This document shows positions 12,183-24,213 of a stretch of 64,000 nt of DNA, in pieces (the stretch's first letter is position 1; each line of letters begins with the position of its first letter). The stretch lies in NCBI GenBank assembly GCA_964019415.1, contig OZ025884.1, forward strand, positions 1,824,001-1,888,000, read 5' to 3'. The notes beneath the pieces were generated by a model. That model had not been told where the DNA came from, did not search any database, and saw only the letters and a list, made by a program, of their open reading frames with translations. The position numbers and the translations under genes are program-made. The DNA is from Ianthella basta. Its lineage: Eukaryota > Porifera > Demospongiae > Verongiida > Ianthellidae.

Positions 12183-12873
12183 GATGTTGTGAGGAAGATT
12201 GAACAGACAAAGACAGGTGCCATGGATCGCCCGGAGAAGGATGTTGTCATCTCAGAGTGTGGTGTTCTCCCTCTGGAGGAGCCGTTCACAGTGGACAGGG
12301 AGTGACAGCCTCCCACTAGGAGTTGACTCTAGTTCTGGTAGCATATTCAGTTAATAAATGGACAAACCCAGCTAGCACTAGTAGTGGTGTCATTCTTGTA
12401 ATGGTACTCTGTATGGAACTTGTTGACAGTGACATGTCAACATCATGGTGACAGTCATGCATGTCATTTCACATGCAGTATTCTCAATAATATAACAATT
12501 AAGTTCACGAGCTTTGCATGTATTGTTTGATCAGCCCCATTCCCCCCACACACAAACAGGCAGGCTGTACGTGTTCACAGCTTTACCTTACACTTATTAA
12601 TGCTCAATTGTCCCCTCCATGTGTGTCTCCTCACATCATAGTCAGAAACCATTTCATCTCACACCAGTTCCATGCTCCATTCGTCAGATCAATAGGGAGT
12701 TCTTAAACCAGTTGTCAAAGCAGCTCTAGATCTGATAGCTTCAGATAATTGTTTCCGTTCAATTTGGCTACATTGACACTACATCACAACAACAAATGCA
12801 CAACAATTTAACAGTACAAATGTTCTATGTTTCCACATGTAATGATGGATGATATTGTATATAAACAAAAAGA

Positions 12874-15800
12874 TCAATTGAAAATTGAAAACTTGTCACT
12901 GACTTTGACAGTTAGTGCAGTGTTTGTGCACAGTGTTCGTCTCACTGATTTCACTAACTCCTTCGGTACCAGTGCCAGTTCCACTTCTGTGAGTAGTGGG
13001 TTCTTACTGAACCCAGCAGCCAGGGCTCTGCTAGCTCTGGCATTGTACACATCCACCTTCACCTTGACTACTTGAGCACAACTGGCTTTCTCCTCCAGCC
13101 GTGCAAAGTACTTTTCCTTCATCTCCATGAACCCCCACTGTAGGTACAAAACACAACACAGGGGTATAGTGAGGTGACACCTTACACCTTACCTCACTCT
13201 TGATGGTGTCCTAGTCAGTTAGCACAAGGTACATGCTAACACAAAGACACCCTTAGAAGCTAACCAAGCCTAACTTATAGATTAGCTATGCAAACGTTGC
13301 ACCACTTGTGAACTGAGCTAAACCACACAGCCTCCTGAGAGCTACTGTTCTGCCAGAATACCACCTTTCCAATAGTACATAGTCTATAGTCAGTGTATAA
13401 AATCCACATACACGCCAGTGCCGTGGTATAGCTAATACATAACGTATTTGATTCGGTAGAGGCTCATAGCTGCGATTGTAGATTACACTGTAAGCAGTTG
13501 ACAAAGGCTCTCGAGCCGAAACGTCCTGCGACCCTCCTTTCTTCAAGCTGCAGTATTGCTCATCTAAGTATTTGCTAAACATAACATATTTGACACACAC
13601 ATGGAGACATAGTACAGTGATTATGTACTACATCTCCATGTGTGTGTGTCAAATAGTTAACTAACTAGCACTGATGCATAGCAACTAAATAGGTGTACAC
13701 TGTACATACCCAGTATGGGCGATCCACTGTGACAATGTCCAGGGGGGAGGCTCTGTGTGACAGTGACTGCAGCACTGGAAGAAGGTCGAGTCCATGGATG
13801 TGAAGTGTCCTCAACTGTGGCATGGTCCGGACACAAATAGCCACAATAAAAGATGCCTCACCACTGTCTGATGTATCTAAGGTAGAGAAACAGAACAATC
13901 ATTGAGATCTGCATGACAGTGCACACAAGGTGACCTTGAGGGGCTTCACAAACAGCAAGGACTGCTACACATTCATTTACACTTGACACGTGTACACCAC
14001 TCCATTGAACTCCACTTACAGTACTGTTTGGGTTGGTTGTCCCGACCGGATGGTTGCAATCGGTTATCGGTTATCACTTATCAACCTGGTGACGTCATTC
14101 TGCGTGACTTTTAGTATACCCAATTCTATTGGCGGACAGTGTACAGGAGATTCAGGATACGTGGCGAAGGCGGGCAACCTGAATCACCGACTGGTCGTGA
14201 TTTGACAGTTTTCTCAGCGGTCTGGAACGCAGGTTACAGAAAATCGGTGCACGCGATCGGTACGAGTCTGTTTAGCCTCCGCGCTGTCTGTTCACTTATC
14301 GAGAAGGCGTTTTCCTCTTGGTACAGAAACGTCCCCACCATTCTTAGCCTTAAATCGTCCAAATACACTTTGTTCCAGTCTTCCTCATTCCAAATGTCAC
14401 TGCTTCAGCTAGACTTGTAGTCGCCATAATGACGTCACCCGGTTGTAAATTGATAACCGATAACCGATTGCATATATCCGGTCGGGACAACCAACCCAAA
14501 AAGTTCTGTAGTAGAATGGGGTGATTAGACATTGCTTTGACAAACACTCCATGAATTGCCTCAACATCAAACTGTTGCTAAGTGACAGTGGTTGCTAAGT
14601 GACAGCTGCAAAACTACTACAGACCATGTCCCCAAATGAGCAACATAGCAAACACTGATTATACACAACCAAAACACACTTTGAGGGTGTAAGGGTGGCA
14701 AGGGGAGGGGCAGTGCTTCCAATGTATGTGCATGTATGGGCCCAACCCATACATGTACATACCCCTATGTGGTATAGTATAGTTAGAGGCATGTAGTGAT
14801 GGGCTAACCTCTAACAACAAGATCTGTTATAGAACGGTTGTCTTTAACTCCACTTAGTACAGGGTGGAGTAGGGTTCTGTAACCACACAGCCTAAGTCTC
14901 TTCAGTTGGCATTGGGCAACCTTCTTCTCCATCACACTGCAGTCACCCTGCACACATAACATACAGTGAAAACAGTAAGAGAACAGATGGAGCATTCATA
15001 CGTACACTCGGGAAGTCAAACAGAGCTATAGGTCTAGCATGGTCACTGATAAACGTCCATGATGTAATGCGATGCATCTCAAACTGGTTCACACATTTCA
15101 CCTTAGAGTGGAAGTAAAACGGCACATCTTATGCACTCAAACAACTCAAGTGTAGAGAGTAGCAGCATAAATAAGAGGAAGCCACACAGTGGATTAATGA
15201 AAACTGGTCCTTCAGAGTCCACACCACATAACAATATATACCAGGTGAACATGCACTACTTACATTATTAACCCACAAGAGATGAAGATCTAACTCCTCC
15301 AACGGTCTGTGGTCAAAGACCTCAGCCAGTGCCTCTAAAGCGCAGCGTTCCAGCCATATGTGTATCAGTGTCAACCTCTTCAGTGACCCAGCAGCCTTAC
15401 GTAGTGCTATGGCATCTACGTCAATAGGGGAAGGGGAACAAGGGAGAATGGAAGGACACAATAGAGACACATCTGACAGCTACACAAAGGGATACAGATC
15501 CATGTAGTAACAGTTGCCATGAGCAGCAGGTGATCATACAGTCACTTTGTAGTGTGCGTATGTACATCACTATAGCAACTGTATGATCACCATTGCCCAT
15601 GGGAACAGGCGGGAAATAAACTAATACTGTAGAGTAAGTGCCCATGTCTTACTCATTGACAGCATATGTTGCCATGGCAATTGTACAATAATTGGGTGAT
15701 TATACATTAAACACTGCATAATTGCTTGCTGCATACGGCAACAGATTTTACACAATGCAAATCACCATAGTGATTGTACAGTATATATGTAGTTAACAAT

Positions 15801-18800
15801 GCCCTGCCAATGGCAACAGATGCTATAATGATATGGCTATGTACATGGGAGTTAAGGCATACAAAATACTCTCACCCTAGCTCGGGTGCTTCACAACCTC
15901 ACCATCACCCTCATGCCCACATCTTAACCACTAAGTAACACACATTACACGCACCACACAAGTGACACATACTATAGATACTACATAATGTAAACAATAA
16001 GTCACTTGTACATATATTTCATTAAAAGAGACAACAACTGAAGGGGTCACACATGCACAACCTCCACACAACATGGATGACACCAACAATTAGTGTGGTC
16101 CCATTCACTCACCTTCAGTGGAGAACTGGTACACATCTAGCGACAGTGACTGTAAAAGGGGATTGCACTGCACAACTGAACAAACATGATGGAAACTGGT
16201 GGGGGACAAACGGTACTTTGACATGTCTAGTTCACTCAGGTGCTTGCACTTGGTGAGGCAGTGAGAGAGTACCATGGTGTCAAAAGGAGTGAGGGACAAA
16301 TCAAAGGTGAGACAGTTGTTCAACTGTGTGACAATGCTTTGGGTGAGAGACTCATTCTGAGACTCAAATAAAGCATGAAATACATACAAAAGATAAGGAT
16401 TGTCATAGTCACATTTCGCTGGCAGGTCACCGCCTGTGGCAAGGATGGCCTCGCTGACCTCTGCTGACTTGAACTGTGTTAGTCCAGCGAAATACCTGAG
16501 GACAACAGCGAACTTTGGGTTGTGGCGGTTCTTCCTCCAGAAGGCAGCTTGTTCTGCCACGGGCAACCAGGAGAGACGATAAGCGACAAAGAACTCCTGC
16601 TTGGTTGTATGGCTGAAGTTCAGTGTACTTGAGAAACCATCCAGGTCGGGGTGCAAGTGAAGGAGGCCTCCAAAGAATGAATCCTCCAGGATCTCGTCAT
16701 GCTTGACTGTGGCATGGAAGACACGACGTACTTCATCTTCTTGGAAGATGTAGTCGGGAGGTTCCTGGTTGAGACCTTTGAAAGCAAGCTCACCGAGGTT
16801 GAAGAGGAGCTGCTCAATATCCTGAGGTAGGTTGGCGAGAGATGGGTCGATTTGGATTGCTCTCTGCTGTTTCTTCTTCTCTTGAGTGACTGTCTTGGCG
16901 ATGAAGGACTTGTAGCATTCAGTCATTGTTGCAGGGAACACCGAACTGCCTGCAACACCGTGTTCGTAGATAGAACAGAAGATCTGTAAATTGATAGGGA
17001 TATATACTCCTCCCATGAGGTCCGGACGGGCCATAAGATTTGACAACATGGCCTCCCCTTTGCCAGGCTCGTTTGTAAAGAACTCTTTCACAAACGACTC
17101 CACTGCTTCCTGGTCAAATCCGAGGATCTCAAAAAAGAGAGAGCTGTGCTCTTGTAGCAATGGGCATGAACCGGGACGGGTGGACACTATGAAGTGTGCT
17201 TGGGGAAGCAGATGGCCCTCCAAGAGGCTTGATAGGAGGGATTCCTCAGTGCTGTCCATCAGGCCACGTACCTCGTCTGCCCCATCCAAGATGATGAGAA
17301 CATCACTTCCTTGGCACTGCAGTAATTCCCGAACGACATCAGCAGAGAGGGTCTTGTCAGGGATGTAGTACTGGAGGAGACTCTCTAGACTACAATCATA
17401 CGGGGTGGGGCTGCTTTTCAGAGCTTGTGACACGGTCTTGTTACGCAAAGGGAAGTAAAGGACGAGGGAGAAGTCACTCGGCTCATTGTTGGCCACTTTC
17501 TGACACATGTGTTGGAGGAAAGTGGTTTTACCTGTGCCAGGCTGGCCATATAGAATTCTGTTTTGCTGGAGGCCTTCATGAAGAAAGTCTTTGACCGTCA
17601 CTTGTTGAGATGCTCCCTCTGACAGTCGTACGCCACAGTCACGGTAGTACTTCAGAAATGTGCCCTGATTCATGTCTCCCTTCTTTCTCGCTTTAGGGGC
17701 ATTCTCCAGTACAGCTACTTTAGTGAACTGTACCTTCTGTCCTACTGCAAAGGTTGGCCGCCGGTATCTGTCATAAGCGAGCTTCCTTACATGTTGCAGT
17801 GGCTCTGGGAGGTCAGGGCACACCTTTACCTACAGGGGGTGTGGAGGGGTGATAGTGAGGATGGGAGAGGGTAGGGGATAGCTGGTGCTTATAATTGCCA
17901 GCAATAAAGTGGAGTTCATGGCACACTGTGAACTGACACAGGAGGTGGGACATGAACATCACTGCATTGACATAGGTGTCAACCATGCAGTGGACCACAG
18001 AGGGACAAAGTACGGTACTGTGAGAGTGGGGGTTTCAATTGAAGACCCATTGGAAGAAGTATTTAAGGGCACTGACTTAATGATATTCGTGGTTTTTCAT
18101 TGCCCGGGCATTGCAAAATGTGCTAGTATGTAAAATGGCGGCTCAAGTCAAAGCAGATGGTGCATGGGACTGAATCATGTGGGATAAACTTTGTGTCAAA
18201 ATCTGCCAACACATGTGTAAGAGAACATGTGACTCATTCACAGCCTGTCCATATTCCATCAAAATCGGACAAAAGGAGTAAGAGTGGGAAAGCAGGACAG
18301 TGGGACAGTGGTATCCATTTGGTATACATCCCGCCTAACTTTAGTATAACTAGGTCAGTTACACGAGTATGCACACATACCACAGATGGCATTTCTGTAT
18401 TAAAACACACATGAAACTTGAAATTGCTATAAATTTTAACTGATTAAGACATCTGTTTAGTCTCAGAACATCTGATTGTCTTAAACTGACTTGGCTAGTG
18501 AGATTGGCAGAACAAAATGATACGACTCTATACCCATCCAGTGGCACTCATTAACTGTCAACAATGCTATACACAGAAGAATGATAGAATAGAGCAAATT
18601 GTGTTCACACATGTGTACACACACACACTAACACCATAGGTCTATGCTTACACACAACACATGCAAACTTGCACTACACTGGATGAGGTGCGTGTACAGG
18701 TGATTGAGAGAGTTTGCACATTTCATTCCCTACAAACACACATTATACTACAGTACTACCAGTAGCCACACAACAATGTGGAGTGCCAACCAACTCACTG

Positions 18801-20175
18801 CATTAGTCCCAGTGGTGACCACTGCAGGTGGACTGGGGGTGGGATCTGTGCACAAAGGAGCAACACGGGTAGAGTCAGGTGGAGCTCACCACTATGCACT
18901 ACACTAGTCGCTTGTCATGATTCTGCAATAATAGTCACAAGGTGCACATACATATGTTGGGTGCAGCAGTTGGTGTGAATCCTTTCACTGACACTGATCT
19001 GTTGCATACTATAAAACGGCTGTGTTACTTTCCTCACAGCAGCTATTGTTGGGCTCACTGACATTAGTACATTGGCGAACTTACCATAAATAATTGGCTA
19101 TCAGAACGTCGGCTAAAATCCCTTGTCAGTGCAACATTAGCTTAAGCATAGCTTCTGGAATTTCTATTACAAGATGTCCACCAGACGTTTGAAATTTCAG
19201 TAAATGATTAAAGTAACACCTTCAACAAACTCTTCACATAGACTGTTGTCAGTTTAGCCTCACCAGCTAACACATGTCTGTCATCAATGACACCAATGAC
19301 AGGAGTAAGTGTTTTGTCACATGCAGTGTCCCACTATCACACTGTGTAGCCAAATATGCAGTGTGTTATATACTGACCATCTGGCACAGTAATAGTGAAC
19401 CTAGTGTTCTGCCTACCCTCAACTATGCACAGACTGCCTTTCTCTCAACTCAACCTCCAATAATGCAATATGCCATATAAGGAGCTGTTATTATTAGTAA
19501 CAACTTCACAAGCTACTGTCTCATTTCACACATACAGATGCAAAAGCATGTAGATCCCTCCAAGGTGTGTAGCTCACACACACGGCTACAGAGTGGGTGA
19601 TTAATATGTGCTCACTCACACACAACACCTACCTTGGTCTAGTCTTTGCTTCATCTCCAGGCCCAAAGCATTCATCCTTGAGTTGCCTTTGTAAACAATT
19701 AGAATGTTGCAGACTCTCACTAAGGCTTCTTTGGTGCACTTGTTTTTGAGGCAATTGTGCAGATCTTGGTTCTTCTGTCTCCTACCATTAATATTTCTGA
19801 TTCTCGTCAGATCATCATTGCTAATAATATTTTGATGCTCAAGATCGAAAATGATTTCATCTGCATCCACATCGTCAATGAAATGCTGCCAGAAGTCATC
19901 AAGGACTTGTTTAGCTGCATATATATGGGGGAAAGGGAAGTGACTAACTTCAGAATAGCTGTGGTACACAAAACTAACAAAACTGCCAACGGTGTGTGGA
20001 GTGAGGCAATTGTAATTTCAACCAACCCTGGCGTGTGTTAGCTTCTGTAGTGGCTAGTGACTGCAGTTCATGGACATCTTGTGGGAGTGGGTCAACTCTG
20101 CGTGACTCATCCTTAGCTGCTCTCCCTGTTTTCTTACTCTTGCCAGAGGGTCCCTCTATTGGTGTGTGAATACAG
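12874..20175 (-). CDS. NLR1: CARD-NACHT-LRR receptor, eight coding exons, start codon lost
   Basis: Predicted exons: 20159-20027 (acceptor at 20176), 19914-19633 (CARD), 18394-18381 (14-nt micro-exon), 17829-16113 (NACHT), then LRR exons 15415-15264, 14947-14809, 13876-13710 and 13137-12874. Phases agree and the sum is 2868 nt, or 955 codons plus stop. The NACHT has P-loop GQPGTGKTT (about 17550), Walker B VLIILDGADEV (about 17290) and FIVSTRPG (about 17180), then helical regions. The LRRs are of the NLR type (LTELDM, LKRL, LRTLHI). The architecture is that of animal NLRs, which are cytosolic pattern sensors that signal through CARD contacts. The codon at the position of the paralogs' ATG is ATA (20159-20157), and I find no in-frame ATG in the leader. 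NLR1 may therefore be silenced, use a non-AUG start or have another first exon. Tail-to-tail with CypA. Confidence 0.82.
13452..13578. mobile_element. 127 bp retro-insert with 15 bp target duplication and hammerhead-like stem
   Basis: NLR2 and NLR3 lack this insert at the same intron position. It is flanked by ACATAACGTATTTGA (13437-13451) and ACATAACATATTTGA (13579-13593), long duplications typical of target-primed retrotransposition. Inside is GGCTCTCGAGCC-GAAAC-GTC (13506-13525), a hammerhead stem II/GAAA/GUC arrangement. The expected CUGANGA is degenerate (TTGACAA), and GCAG and CTGC flank it. Probably a Penelope-derived or retrozyme-like remnant. Confidence 0.6.
13593..13650. repeat. intronic inverted repeat (hairpin)
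   Basis: CACACACATGGAGACATAGT and a mirrored ACTACATCTCCATGTGTGTG form a near-perfect stem of about 23 bp with one bulge. It is kept at 36193-36249 (NLR2) and 52376-52432 (NLR3), next to the third LRR exon. Confidence 0.7.
14019..14508. mobile_element. 490 bp Tc1/mariner-type MITE in an NLR1 intron
   Basis: The ends CAGTACTGTTTGGGTTGG and CAGAACTTTTTGGGTTGG (as reverse complement) continue into TTGTCCCGACCGGAT and CAATCGGTTATCGGTTATCA on both sides. TA flanks both ends (14017-14018, 14509-14510). NLR2 and NLR3 have the uninterrupted site CACTTAGTAGAATGG (about 36630 and 52810), which proves insertion and TA duplication. No ORF of note. Confidence 0.88.
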
Positions 20176-21193
20176 CTATGTGAGAAGGGAGAGAACAGAT
20201 GTCAGTGGAGGCCACTTCACTACTAAGTGACTCGTGTGTATGGACTAAGTTGTTATAGAGCGCACCCAAGGCTAAGTTGTTAATGACGGAAAATCGACGT
20301 GTCCGTATACTATACATGATCCTCCTAGCCCTTCGACGACTGAGATAGCCAGCCGTAAGCAGCCGGTTAACAGCCCTCTCTACTTAGCCCAGGGGCGCTC
20401 TTTCGATGAACATGTTTGATCTAAAGTAGCCGCCCATTCTGACCAGCACACTCTACAACGCGATACCCATAGCTACAGTAGTAACAACGTGATGGACAGA
20501 ATACGTTAGTTCACTTACTGGTGTTGGTAGTAGTGGCTGAGTAGAGCGAAGGAAGACGCACGCCAAGAGGAGATCGGCAACTCTTCAGAGCAGGGACTAG
20601 CCAGAACTGACAGGTCCACCACCACCTATGAATATCATTATAGTTCAATGAATATGGACTCTGGTGGAACTAGAACATTAACATTATGAATATGCGTATA
20701 TACCCCATTGCCATGGAAACCGCCATGATCGTGTAAACATGCACGTAAGCAGGCCTGGCCACCGGGTTTGTCCTATGAATACGGTCATGATCGCTATATA
20801 GACTGGTGGGACATGGATTTCCTGCATGCAGTTGGTCGGGGGAGATAAGAGAGACAGGTGAGTACGGCAACTGCTAATGCTGCTTCTTATTTCCAAATCT
20901 CCTCCCTTTGTGGTCTACTCTTGACGTTCACACACACACACAAATTACCTCACAGGTAGTTTAGAGACTAACTGTTTCATCACTCCTACTCTGTGCAGAG
21001 TAGGATGCTACTCACTGTGTGACTTAGAATTGTTCTGAACAACCAAATACAGTGACACATGAAAGAATACCATTTAATGTACAAATTTCCATATGGTGCA
21101 TTTCTGTATTTCATGAAAACAGCACAAATGTAGCTAAAACTTGGTTAAGGTAGTATTCACCAACACAACTATGCACACTGGCTGAAGACATTG
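20176..21193 (-). promoter_or_regulatory. NLR1 upstream region with shared leader
   Basis: It contains the shared minus-strand leader (CTCAGCCACTACTACC, donor GTAAGTGAAC at 20518-20509), as in NLR3 (58346-59227). An acceptor with a pyrimidine tract (CTCCCTTCTCACATAG) lies just before the first coding exon. The leader frame that would join the coding exon is open but contains no ATG. The rest of the interval up to the ARL1 stop shows no gene. Confidence 0.5.
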
Positions 21194-23458
21194 TTAAGCA
21201 TTTGGTGGTCGGTTCACAACAGCTTCTGTGTATGTTGACTGCAGTGTGTTTGCAAACTCCTCCATGGCTCCACGCAGTGTCCTCTCATCCACTGCAGAAC
21301 ACAGCCTGACAAACCGTAGTGGTCTGTTGGCTAGCTCTGTCACACCGGGGTCTTCCAACAGAGCTGTGTCCTACAGTGTAAGGAAGCACTGTCATGGTGA
21401 AACTCAGTACTCATGGCTATACCCAGTTTTCATAGCAACCGCCAGTTGTCATGGCAATACTCAATTGACATAGTTGTATAGTCAGGTAGAGCAATGCATT
21501 AGGTAGTGAGAGAGTACAGTGTTACAGTGACATCAGTTGATGACGTTGAACCAGTCTCAAGTGTGGCTTTGTGTAAGGAGGTGATTGACATGAGAGTGGG
21601 AGAGAGAGTTGGCTCACTTGTGTGTCTATCAACTTCTTGTCCTTCTTGTTCAGCAAGATCATACAAGGTAGAGAGGTTATCCGTGGGTCCTCCAGGTGCT
21701 CCTTCATTGCACTGCATGACTGAGCCAGGCTGTCTGTGTCAGTTGCATCTACCACAACTATCTGTGAAGGAGAGCATTCAGGAGACAGGAGGTCACTACA
21801 TGGCAAGGGGACTGTTCTCTGAGGATGAGCTCATTACAATCCACACATTCATACACACTACCCATCACCTCTCACTCACACAACACCATTACAAAATATC
21901 ACACATGCATAGTGCGTACCACTGTTCAGTACACACACACTACCCCCTCAACCATACCACCCCTCACACCAACCACCCCTCACACCCACTATCCCGCACA
22001 CTCACACCACCCCTCACACGCACACTACCCCATACACTCACTTAATCTCTCATGTCAGCCCCTATTATTGTGCAATCGTGCTTGAAATTTCTCTGTGATT
22101 GCACAATAACATGCGCGGAGAAATAGGGTCTGGAAGCGAGACTAACACTCACTATGCCATCCTGTCCCTCGTAATACCTCACACCACCCCTCACGCCCAC
22201 ACTACCCCTCATACCCACCATCCCTCACACCCACACCACCCCTCACACCCACCACCCCTCACACCTACACCACCCCTCACACTCACACTACCCCTCACAC
22301 CCACCATCCCTCACACCTACACCACCCCTCACACTCACACCACCCCTCACACCTACCACCCCTCACACCCACACTACCCCTCACCCACCACCCCTCACAC
22401 CTACACCACCCCTCACACTCACACCACCCCTCACACCCACCACCCTTCACACCCACTACCCTCACACCCACCACCCCTCACACCTACCACCCCTCACACC
22501 CACACTACCCCTCACACCCACCACCTCTCACACCTACACCACCCCTCACACTCACACCACCCCTCACACCCACCACCCTTCACACCCACTACCCTCACAC
22601 CCACCACCCTCACACCCACCACCCCTCACACTCACCACCCCTCACACTCACACTACCCCATACACTCACTATGCCATCCTGTCCCTCGTAATACCTCCTC
22701 CAGTACTCAATCACTTCAGGTCCACCTAACACAACAGTACAGTGGAAAGGACTCCAGTCAGCACACATACCAACCTCCCCCTCCCCCTCCCCCTCCCCCT
22801 CCCCCTCCCCCTCCCCCTCCCCCTCCCCCTCCCCCTCCCCCTCTCCTCCTCCCCTCTCTTCTCTTGTAACAGTACAGTATAAACTAGCACAACTCCAACC
22901 AGATCACCAAGCAATATAAAGCAGTAGTCAACTCAGAGGTACAGTAGAGGCAGTCTAGCATGCTAGCCCCTCCCTGTCCCCCACTTCAGAAGACGAGGTA
23001 GAGAGTCCATATGCCATCACCACTCACACACTGAACCTCACCTCCTAGCTCCTTCACACTGAGTGTGGCACACCTAGTCTGGACAACCTTGATGGAGAAG
23101 CCTACAAAGGAAGAAATCAGTAAACACCTCAAACACACATCACAACACAACAGAGTGTCACAGTAGACTACTTCTTCTTTGAACAATTGAGCACACCAAT
23201 AAGTCTTTAAATAATTCACCACAATGTATTGCCCTTCATGCTTCATGGGCTTTGTCAGGGACACACTCACAACTCCTTCACACTAACTTCCAAAGTGCCT
23301 TCTCCTTCACCTTTTGTTGGTTGAATGTCCTCCAGTTCTTCTCCTTGCAATGCTGCCAACATGGTGGACTTGCCTGCCCCTTGTAACCCAAGGCTGAGCA
23401 CATTGAAAGTGTCATGGTGATGTGGCTTAGGCGAACGAAGGCAGCGACAGCAACAACA
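21194..23458 (-). CDS. ARL1: ARF/ARL-family small GTPase, five exons found, first exon missing
   Basis: Exons 23458-23311, 23101-23042, 22725-22670, 21761-21618 and 21370-21194 have consistent phases and sum to 585 nt (194 aa plus stop). The G1 motif is GLQGAGKST, switch I is PTKGFSIKVV (ARF: PTIGFNVE), the G3 region is ELGGGPEVIEYWRRYY, G4 is LLNKKDKK, and the G5-like CSA is in VRLCSAVDER. Compared with ARF, the DxGGQ motif is altered to LGGGPE, so the catalytic Gln is absent and hydrolysis may be slow. The first exon found starts with a Cys cluster (CCCCRC) after a good acceptor (TCCTGCTACAG). No ATG is in frame before the P-loop, so a short upstream exon is needed. The function is probably membrane-traffic or signalling GTPase activity. 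The gene has been duplicated together with the NLR. Confidence 0.8.
22060..22128. repeat. compact interleaved inverted repeats (pseudoknot-like) in the ARL1 intron
   Basis: Outer arms CCCTATT/AATAGGG enclose two interleaved pairs: ATTATTGTGCAATC (22064-22077) with GATTGCACAATAAC (22097-22110), and ATTTCTCTGTG (22087-22097) with CGCGGAGAAAT (22114-22124). The order is A5-B5-A3-B3. Copies lie near 42120-42189 (ARL2) and 60118-60187 (ARL3). Confidence 0.6.
22178..22663. repeat. (CACACCCACCACCCCT)-type minisatellite in the ARL1 intron
   Basis: Many variant units of 12-16 bp with CACACCACCCCT cores lie in the intron between exons 3 and 4. Shorter versions lie at 42232-42425 (ARL2) and 60238-60418 (ARL3). 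Open frames over it encode only His/Thr/Pro repeats and are not genes. Confidence 0.9.
22775..22852. repeat. (CCCCCT)n tract in the ARL1 intron
   Basis: About twelve 6-bp units give GGGGGA runs in the sense (minus) transcript about 50 bases upstream of the exon 3 acceptor. ARL2 (42538-42595) and ARL3 (60518-60580) keep interrupted, shorter tracts. A strong G-quadruplex candidate. Confidence 0.9.
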
Positions 23459-24213
23459 CTGTAGCAGGAGGGGGGAGACAAGGGGAAGTCCCTGCTGAAA
23501 GTGTCAGCACTCTGTCCACACACTGCCGTTAAGTTGTTGGGTACAAACACAACTCCACTTTCACGACCACCACTATATCCATTAACTACCACTCACAGAA
23601 CTAGTACAGTGAAAGGAGCAGAGTAAGTATTGCTACGTACAAAAGTCAGTTGAGCTGACAAGACGTCAGTGATATGACAATGCACATTGAGTTATGTGAG
23701 TTCATTGTGCTACCACCACATACACAGTGACCCCAGAAGGGCCCTCTAAATGTGAGGTTGAGCCATCTAATCAAAAAACTTTCAACCATTGCATATCTCT
23801 AATGAGACTTATTGCACCATTAAGCTATCGTGTCACCCATCATTTGAGTGAGGCCAGAAATCAGCACAGCTCTGCACAGAGGAACTAGCGCATTGTGTCA
23901 GGTATTACATCATGTATGCAATACATTGCGTCACTTGCGCCATGTATTCTGAGTCACTCAATACAGATACATCTAATACAAACTACATGCAAGCATGTCT
24001 ATGTATAATGTGCTGGTCCTGATGGAAGGGCACATCAACACAGTTGGACCACATTGCACGGGTTACAGCTCCTTGGAATAGACCAACCAACCAATTAAGA
24101 GCATTCTCATACACATGCATTTTCTTTAGACATCTGTGTAATAAGAGAGTTAGTTTTAGAAATCACTCAAGACATGTAGTGAGGTTTCGTAGCTTGCCAT
24201 ATACTGCAGAGGA

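Larger units (their letters stand above)
10884..12305 (+). pseudogene. cyclophilin (PPIB-like) copy A, 3' exons, frameshifted
   Basis: Exons 10884-10916 (GGDLTKGDGTGG), 11850-12039 and 12183-12305 join with phases 1, 1 and 0. Together they match the C-terminal two thirds of secretory-pathway peptidyl-prolyl isomerase [42 protein letters not shown], and an end at PFTVDRE. The residues of the isomerase core that fall in this part are kept. A 5-nt insertion (after GGGGAAAGGTT, near 11876) breaks the frame in the middle exon, where copies B and C read [10 protein letters not shown]. The exons for the N-terminal part (signal peptide and the FHRVIKDFMIQ region) are not visible upstream. An alternative is an unspliced or truncated locus; in either case the copy cannot make a normal cyclophilin. 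Confidence 0.85.

Noticed and set aside
22099-22869. 256-residue His/Pro/Thr-rich ORF (+)
   Set aside because: It is a translation of the CACACC minisatellite and the CCCCCT tract inside an ARL1 intron. Homologous ORFs in ARL2 and ARL3 change length with the repeat.
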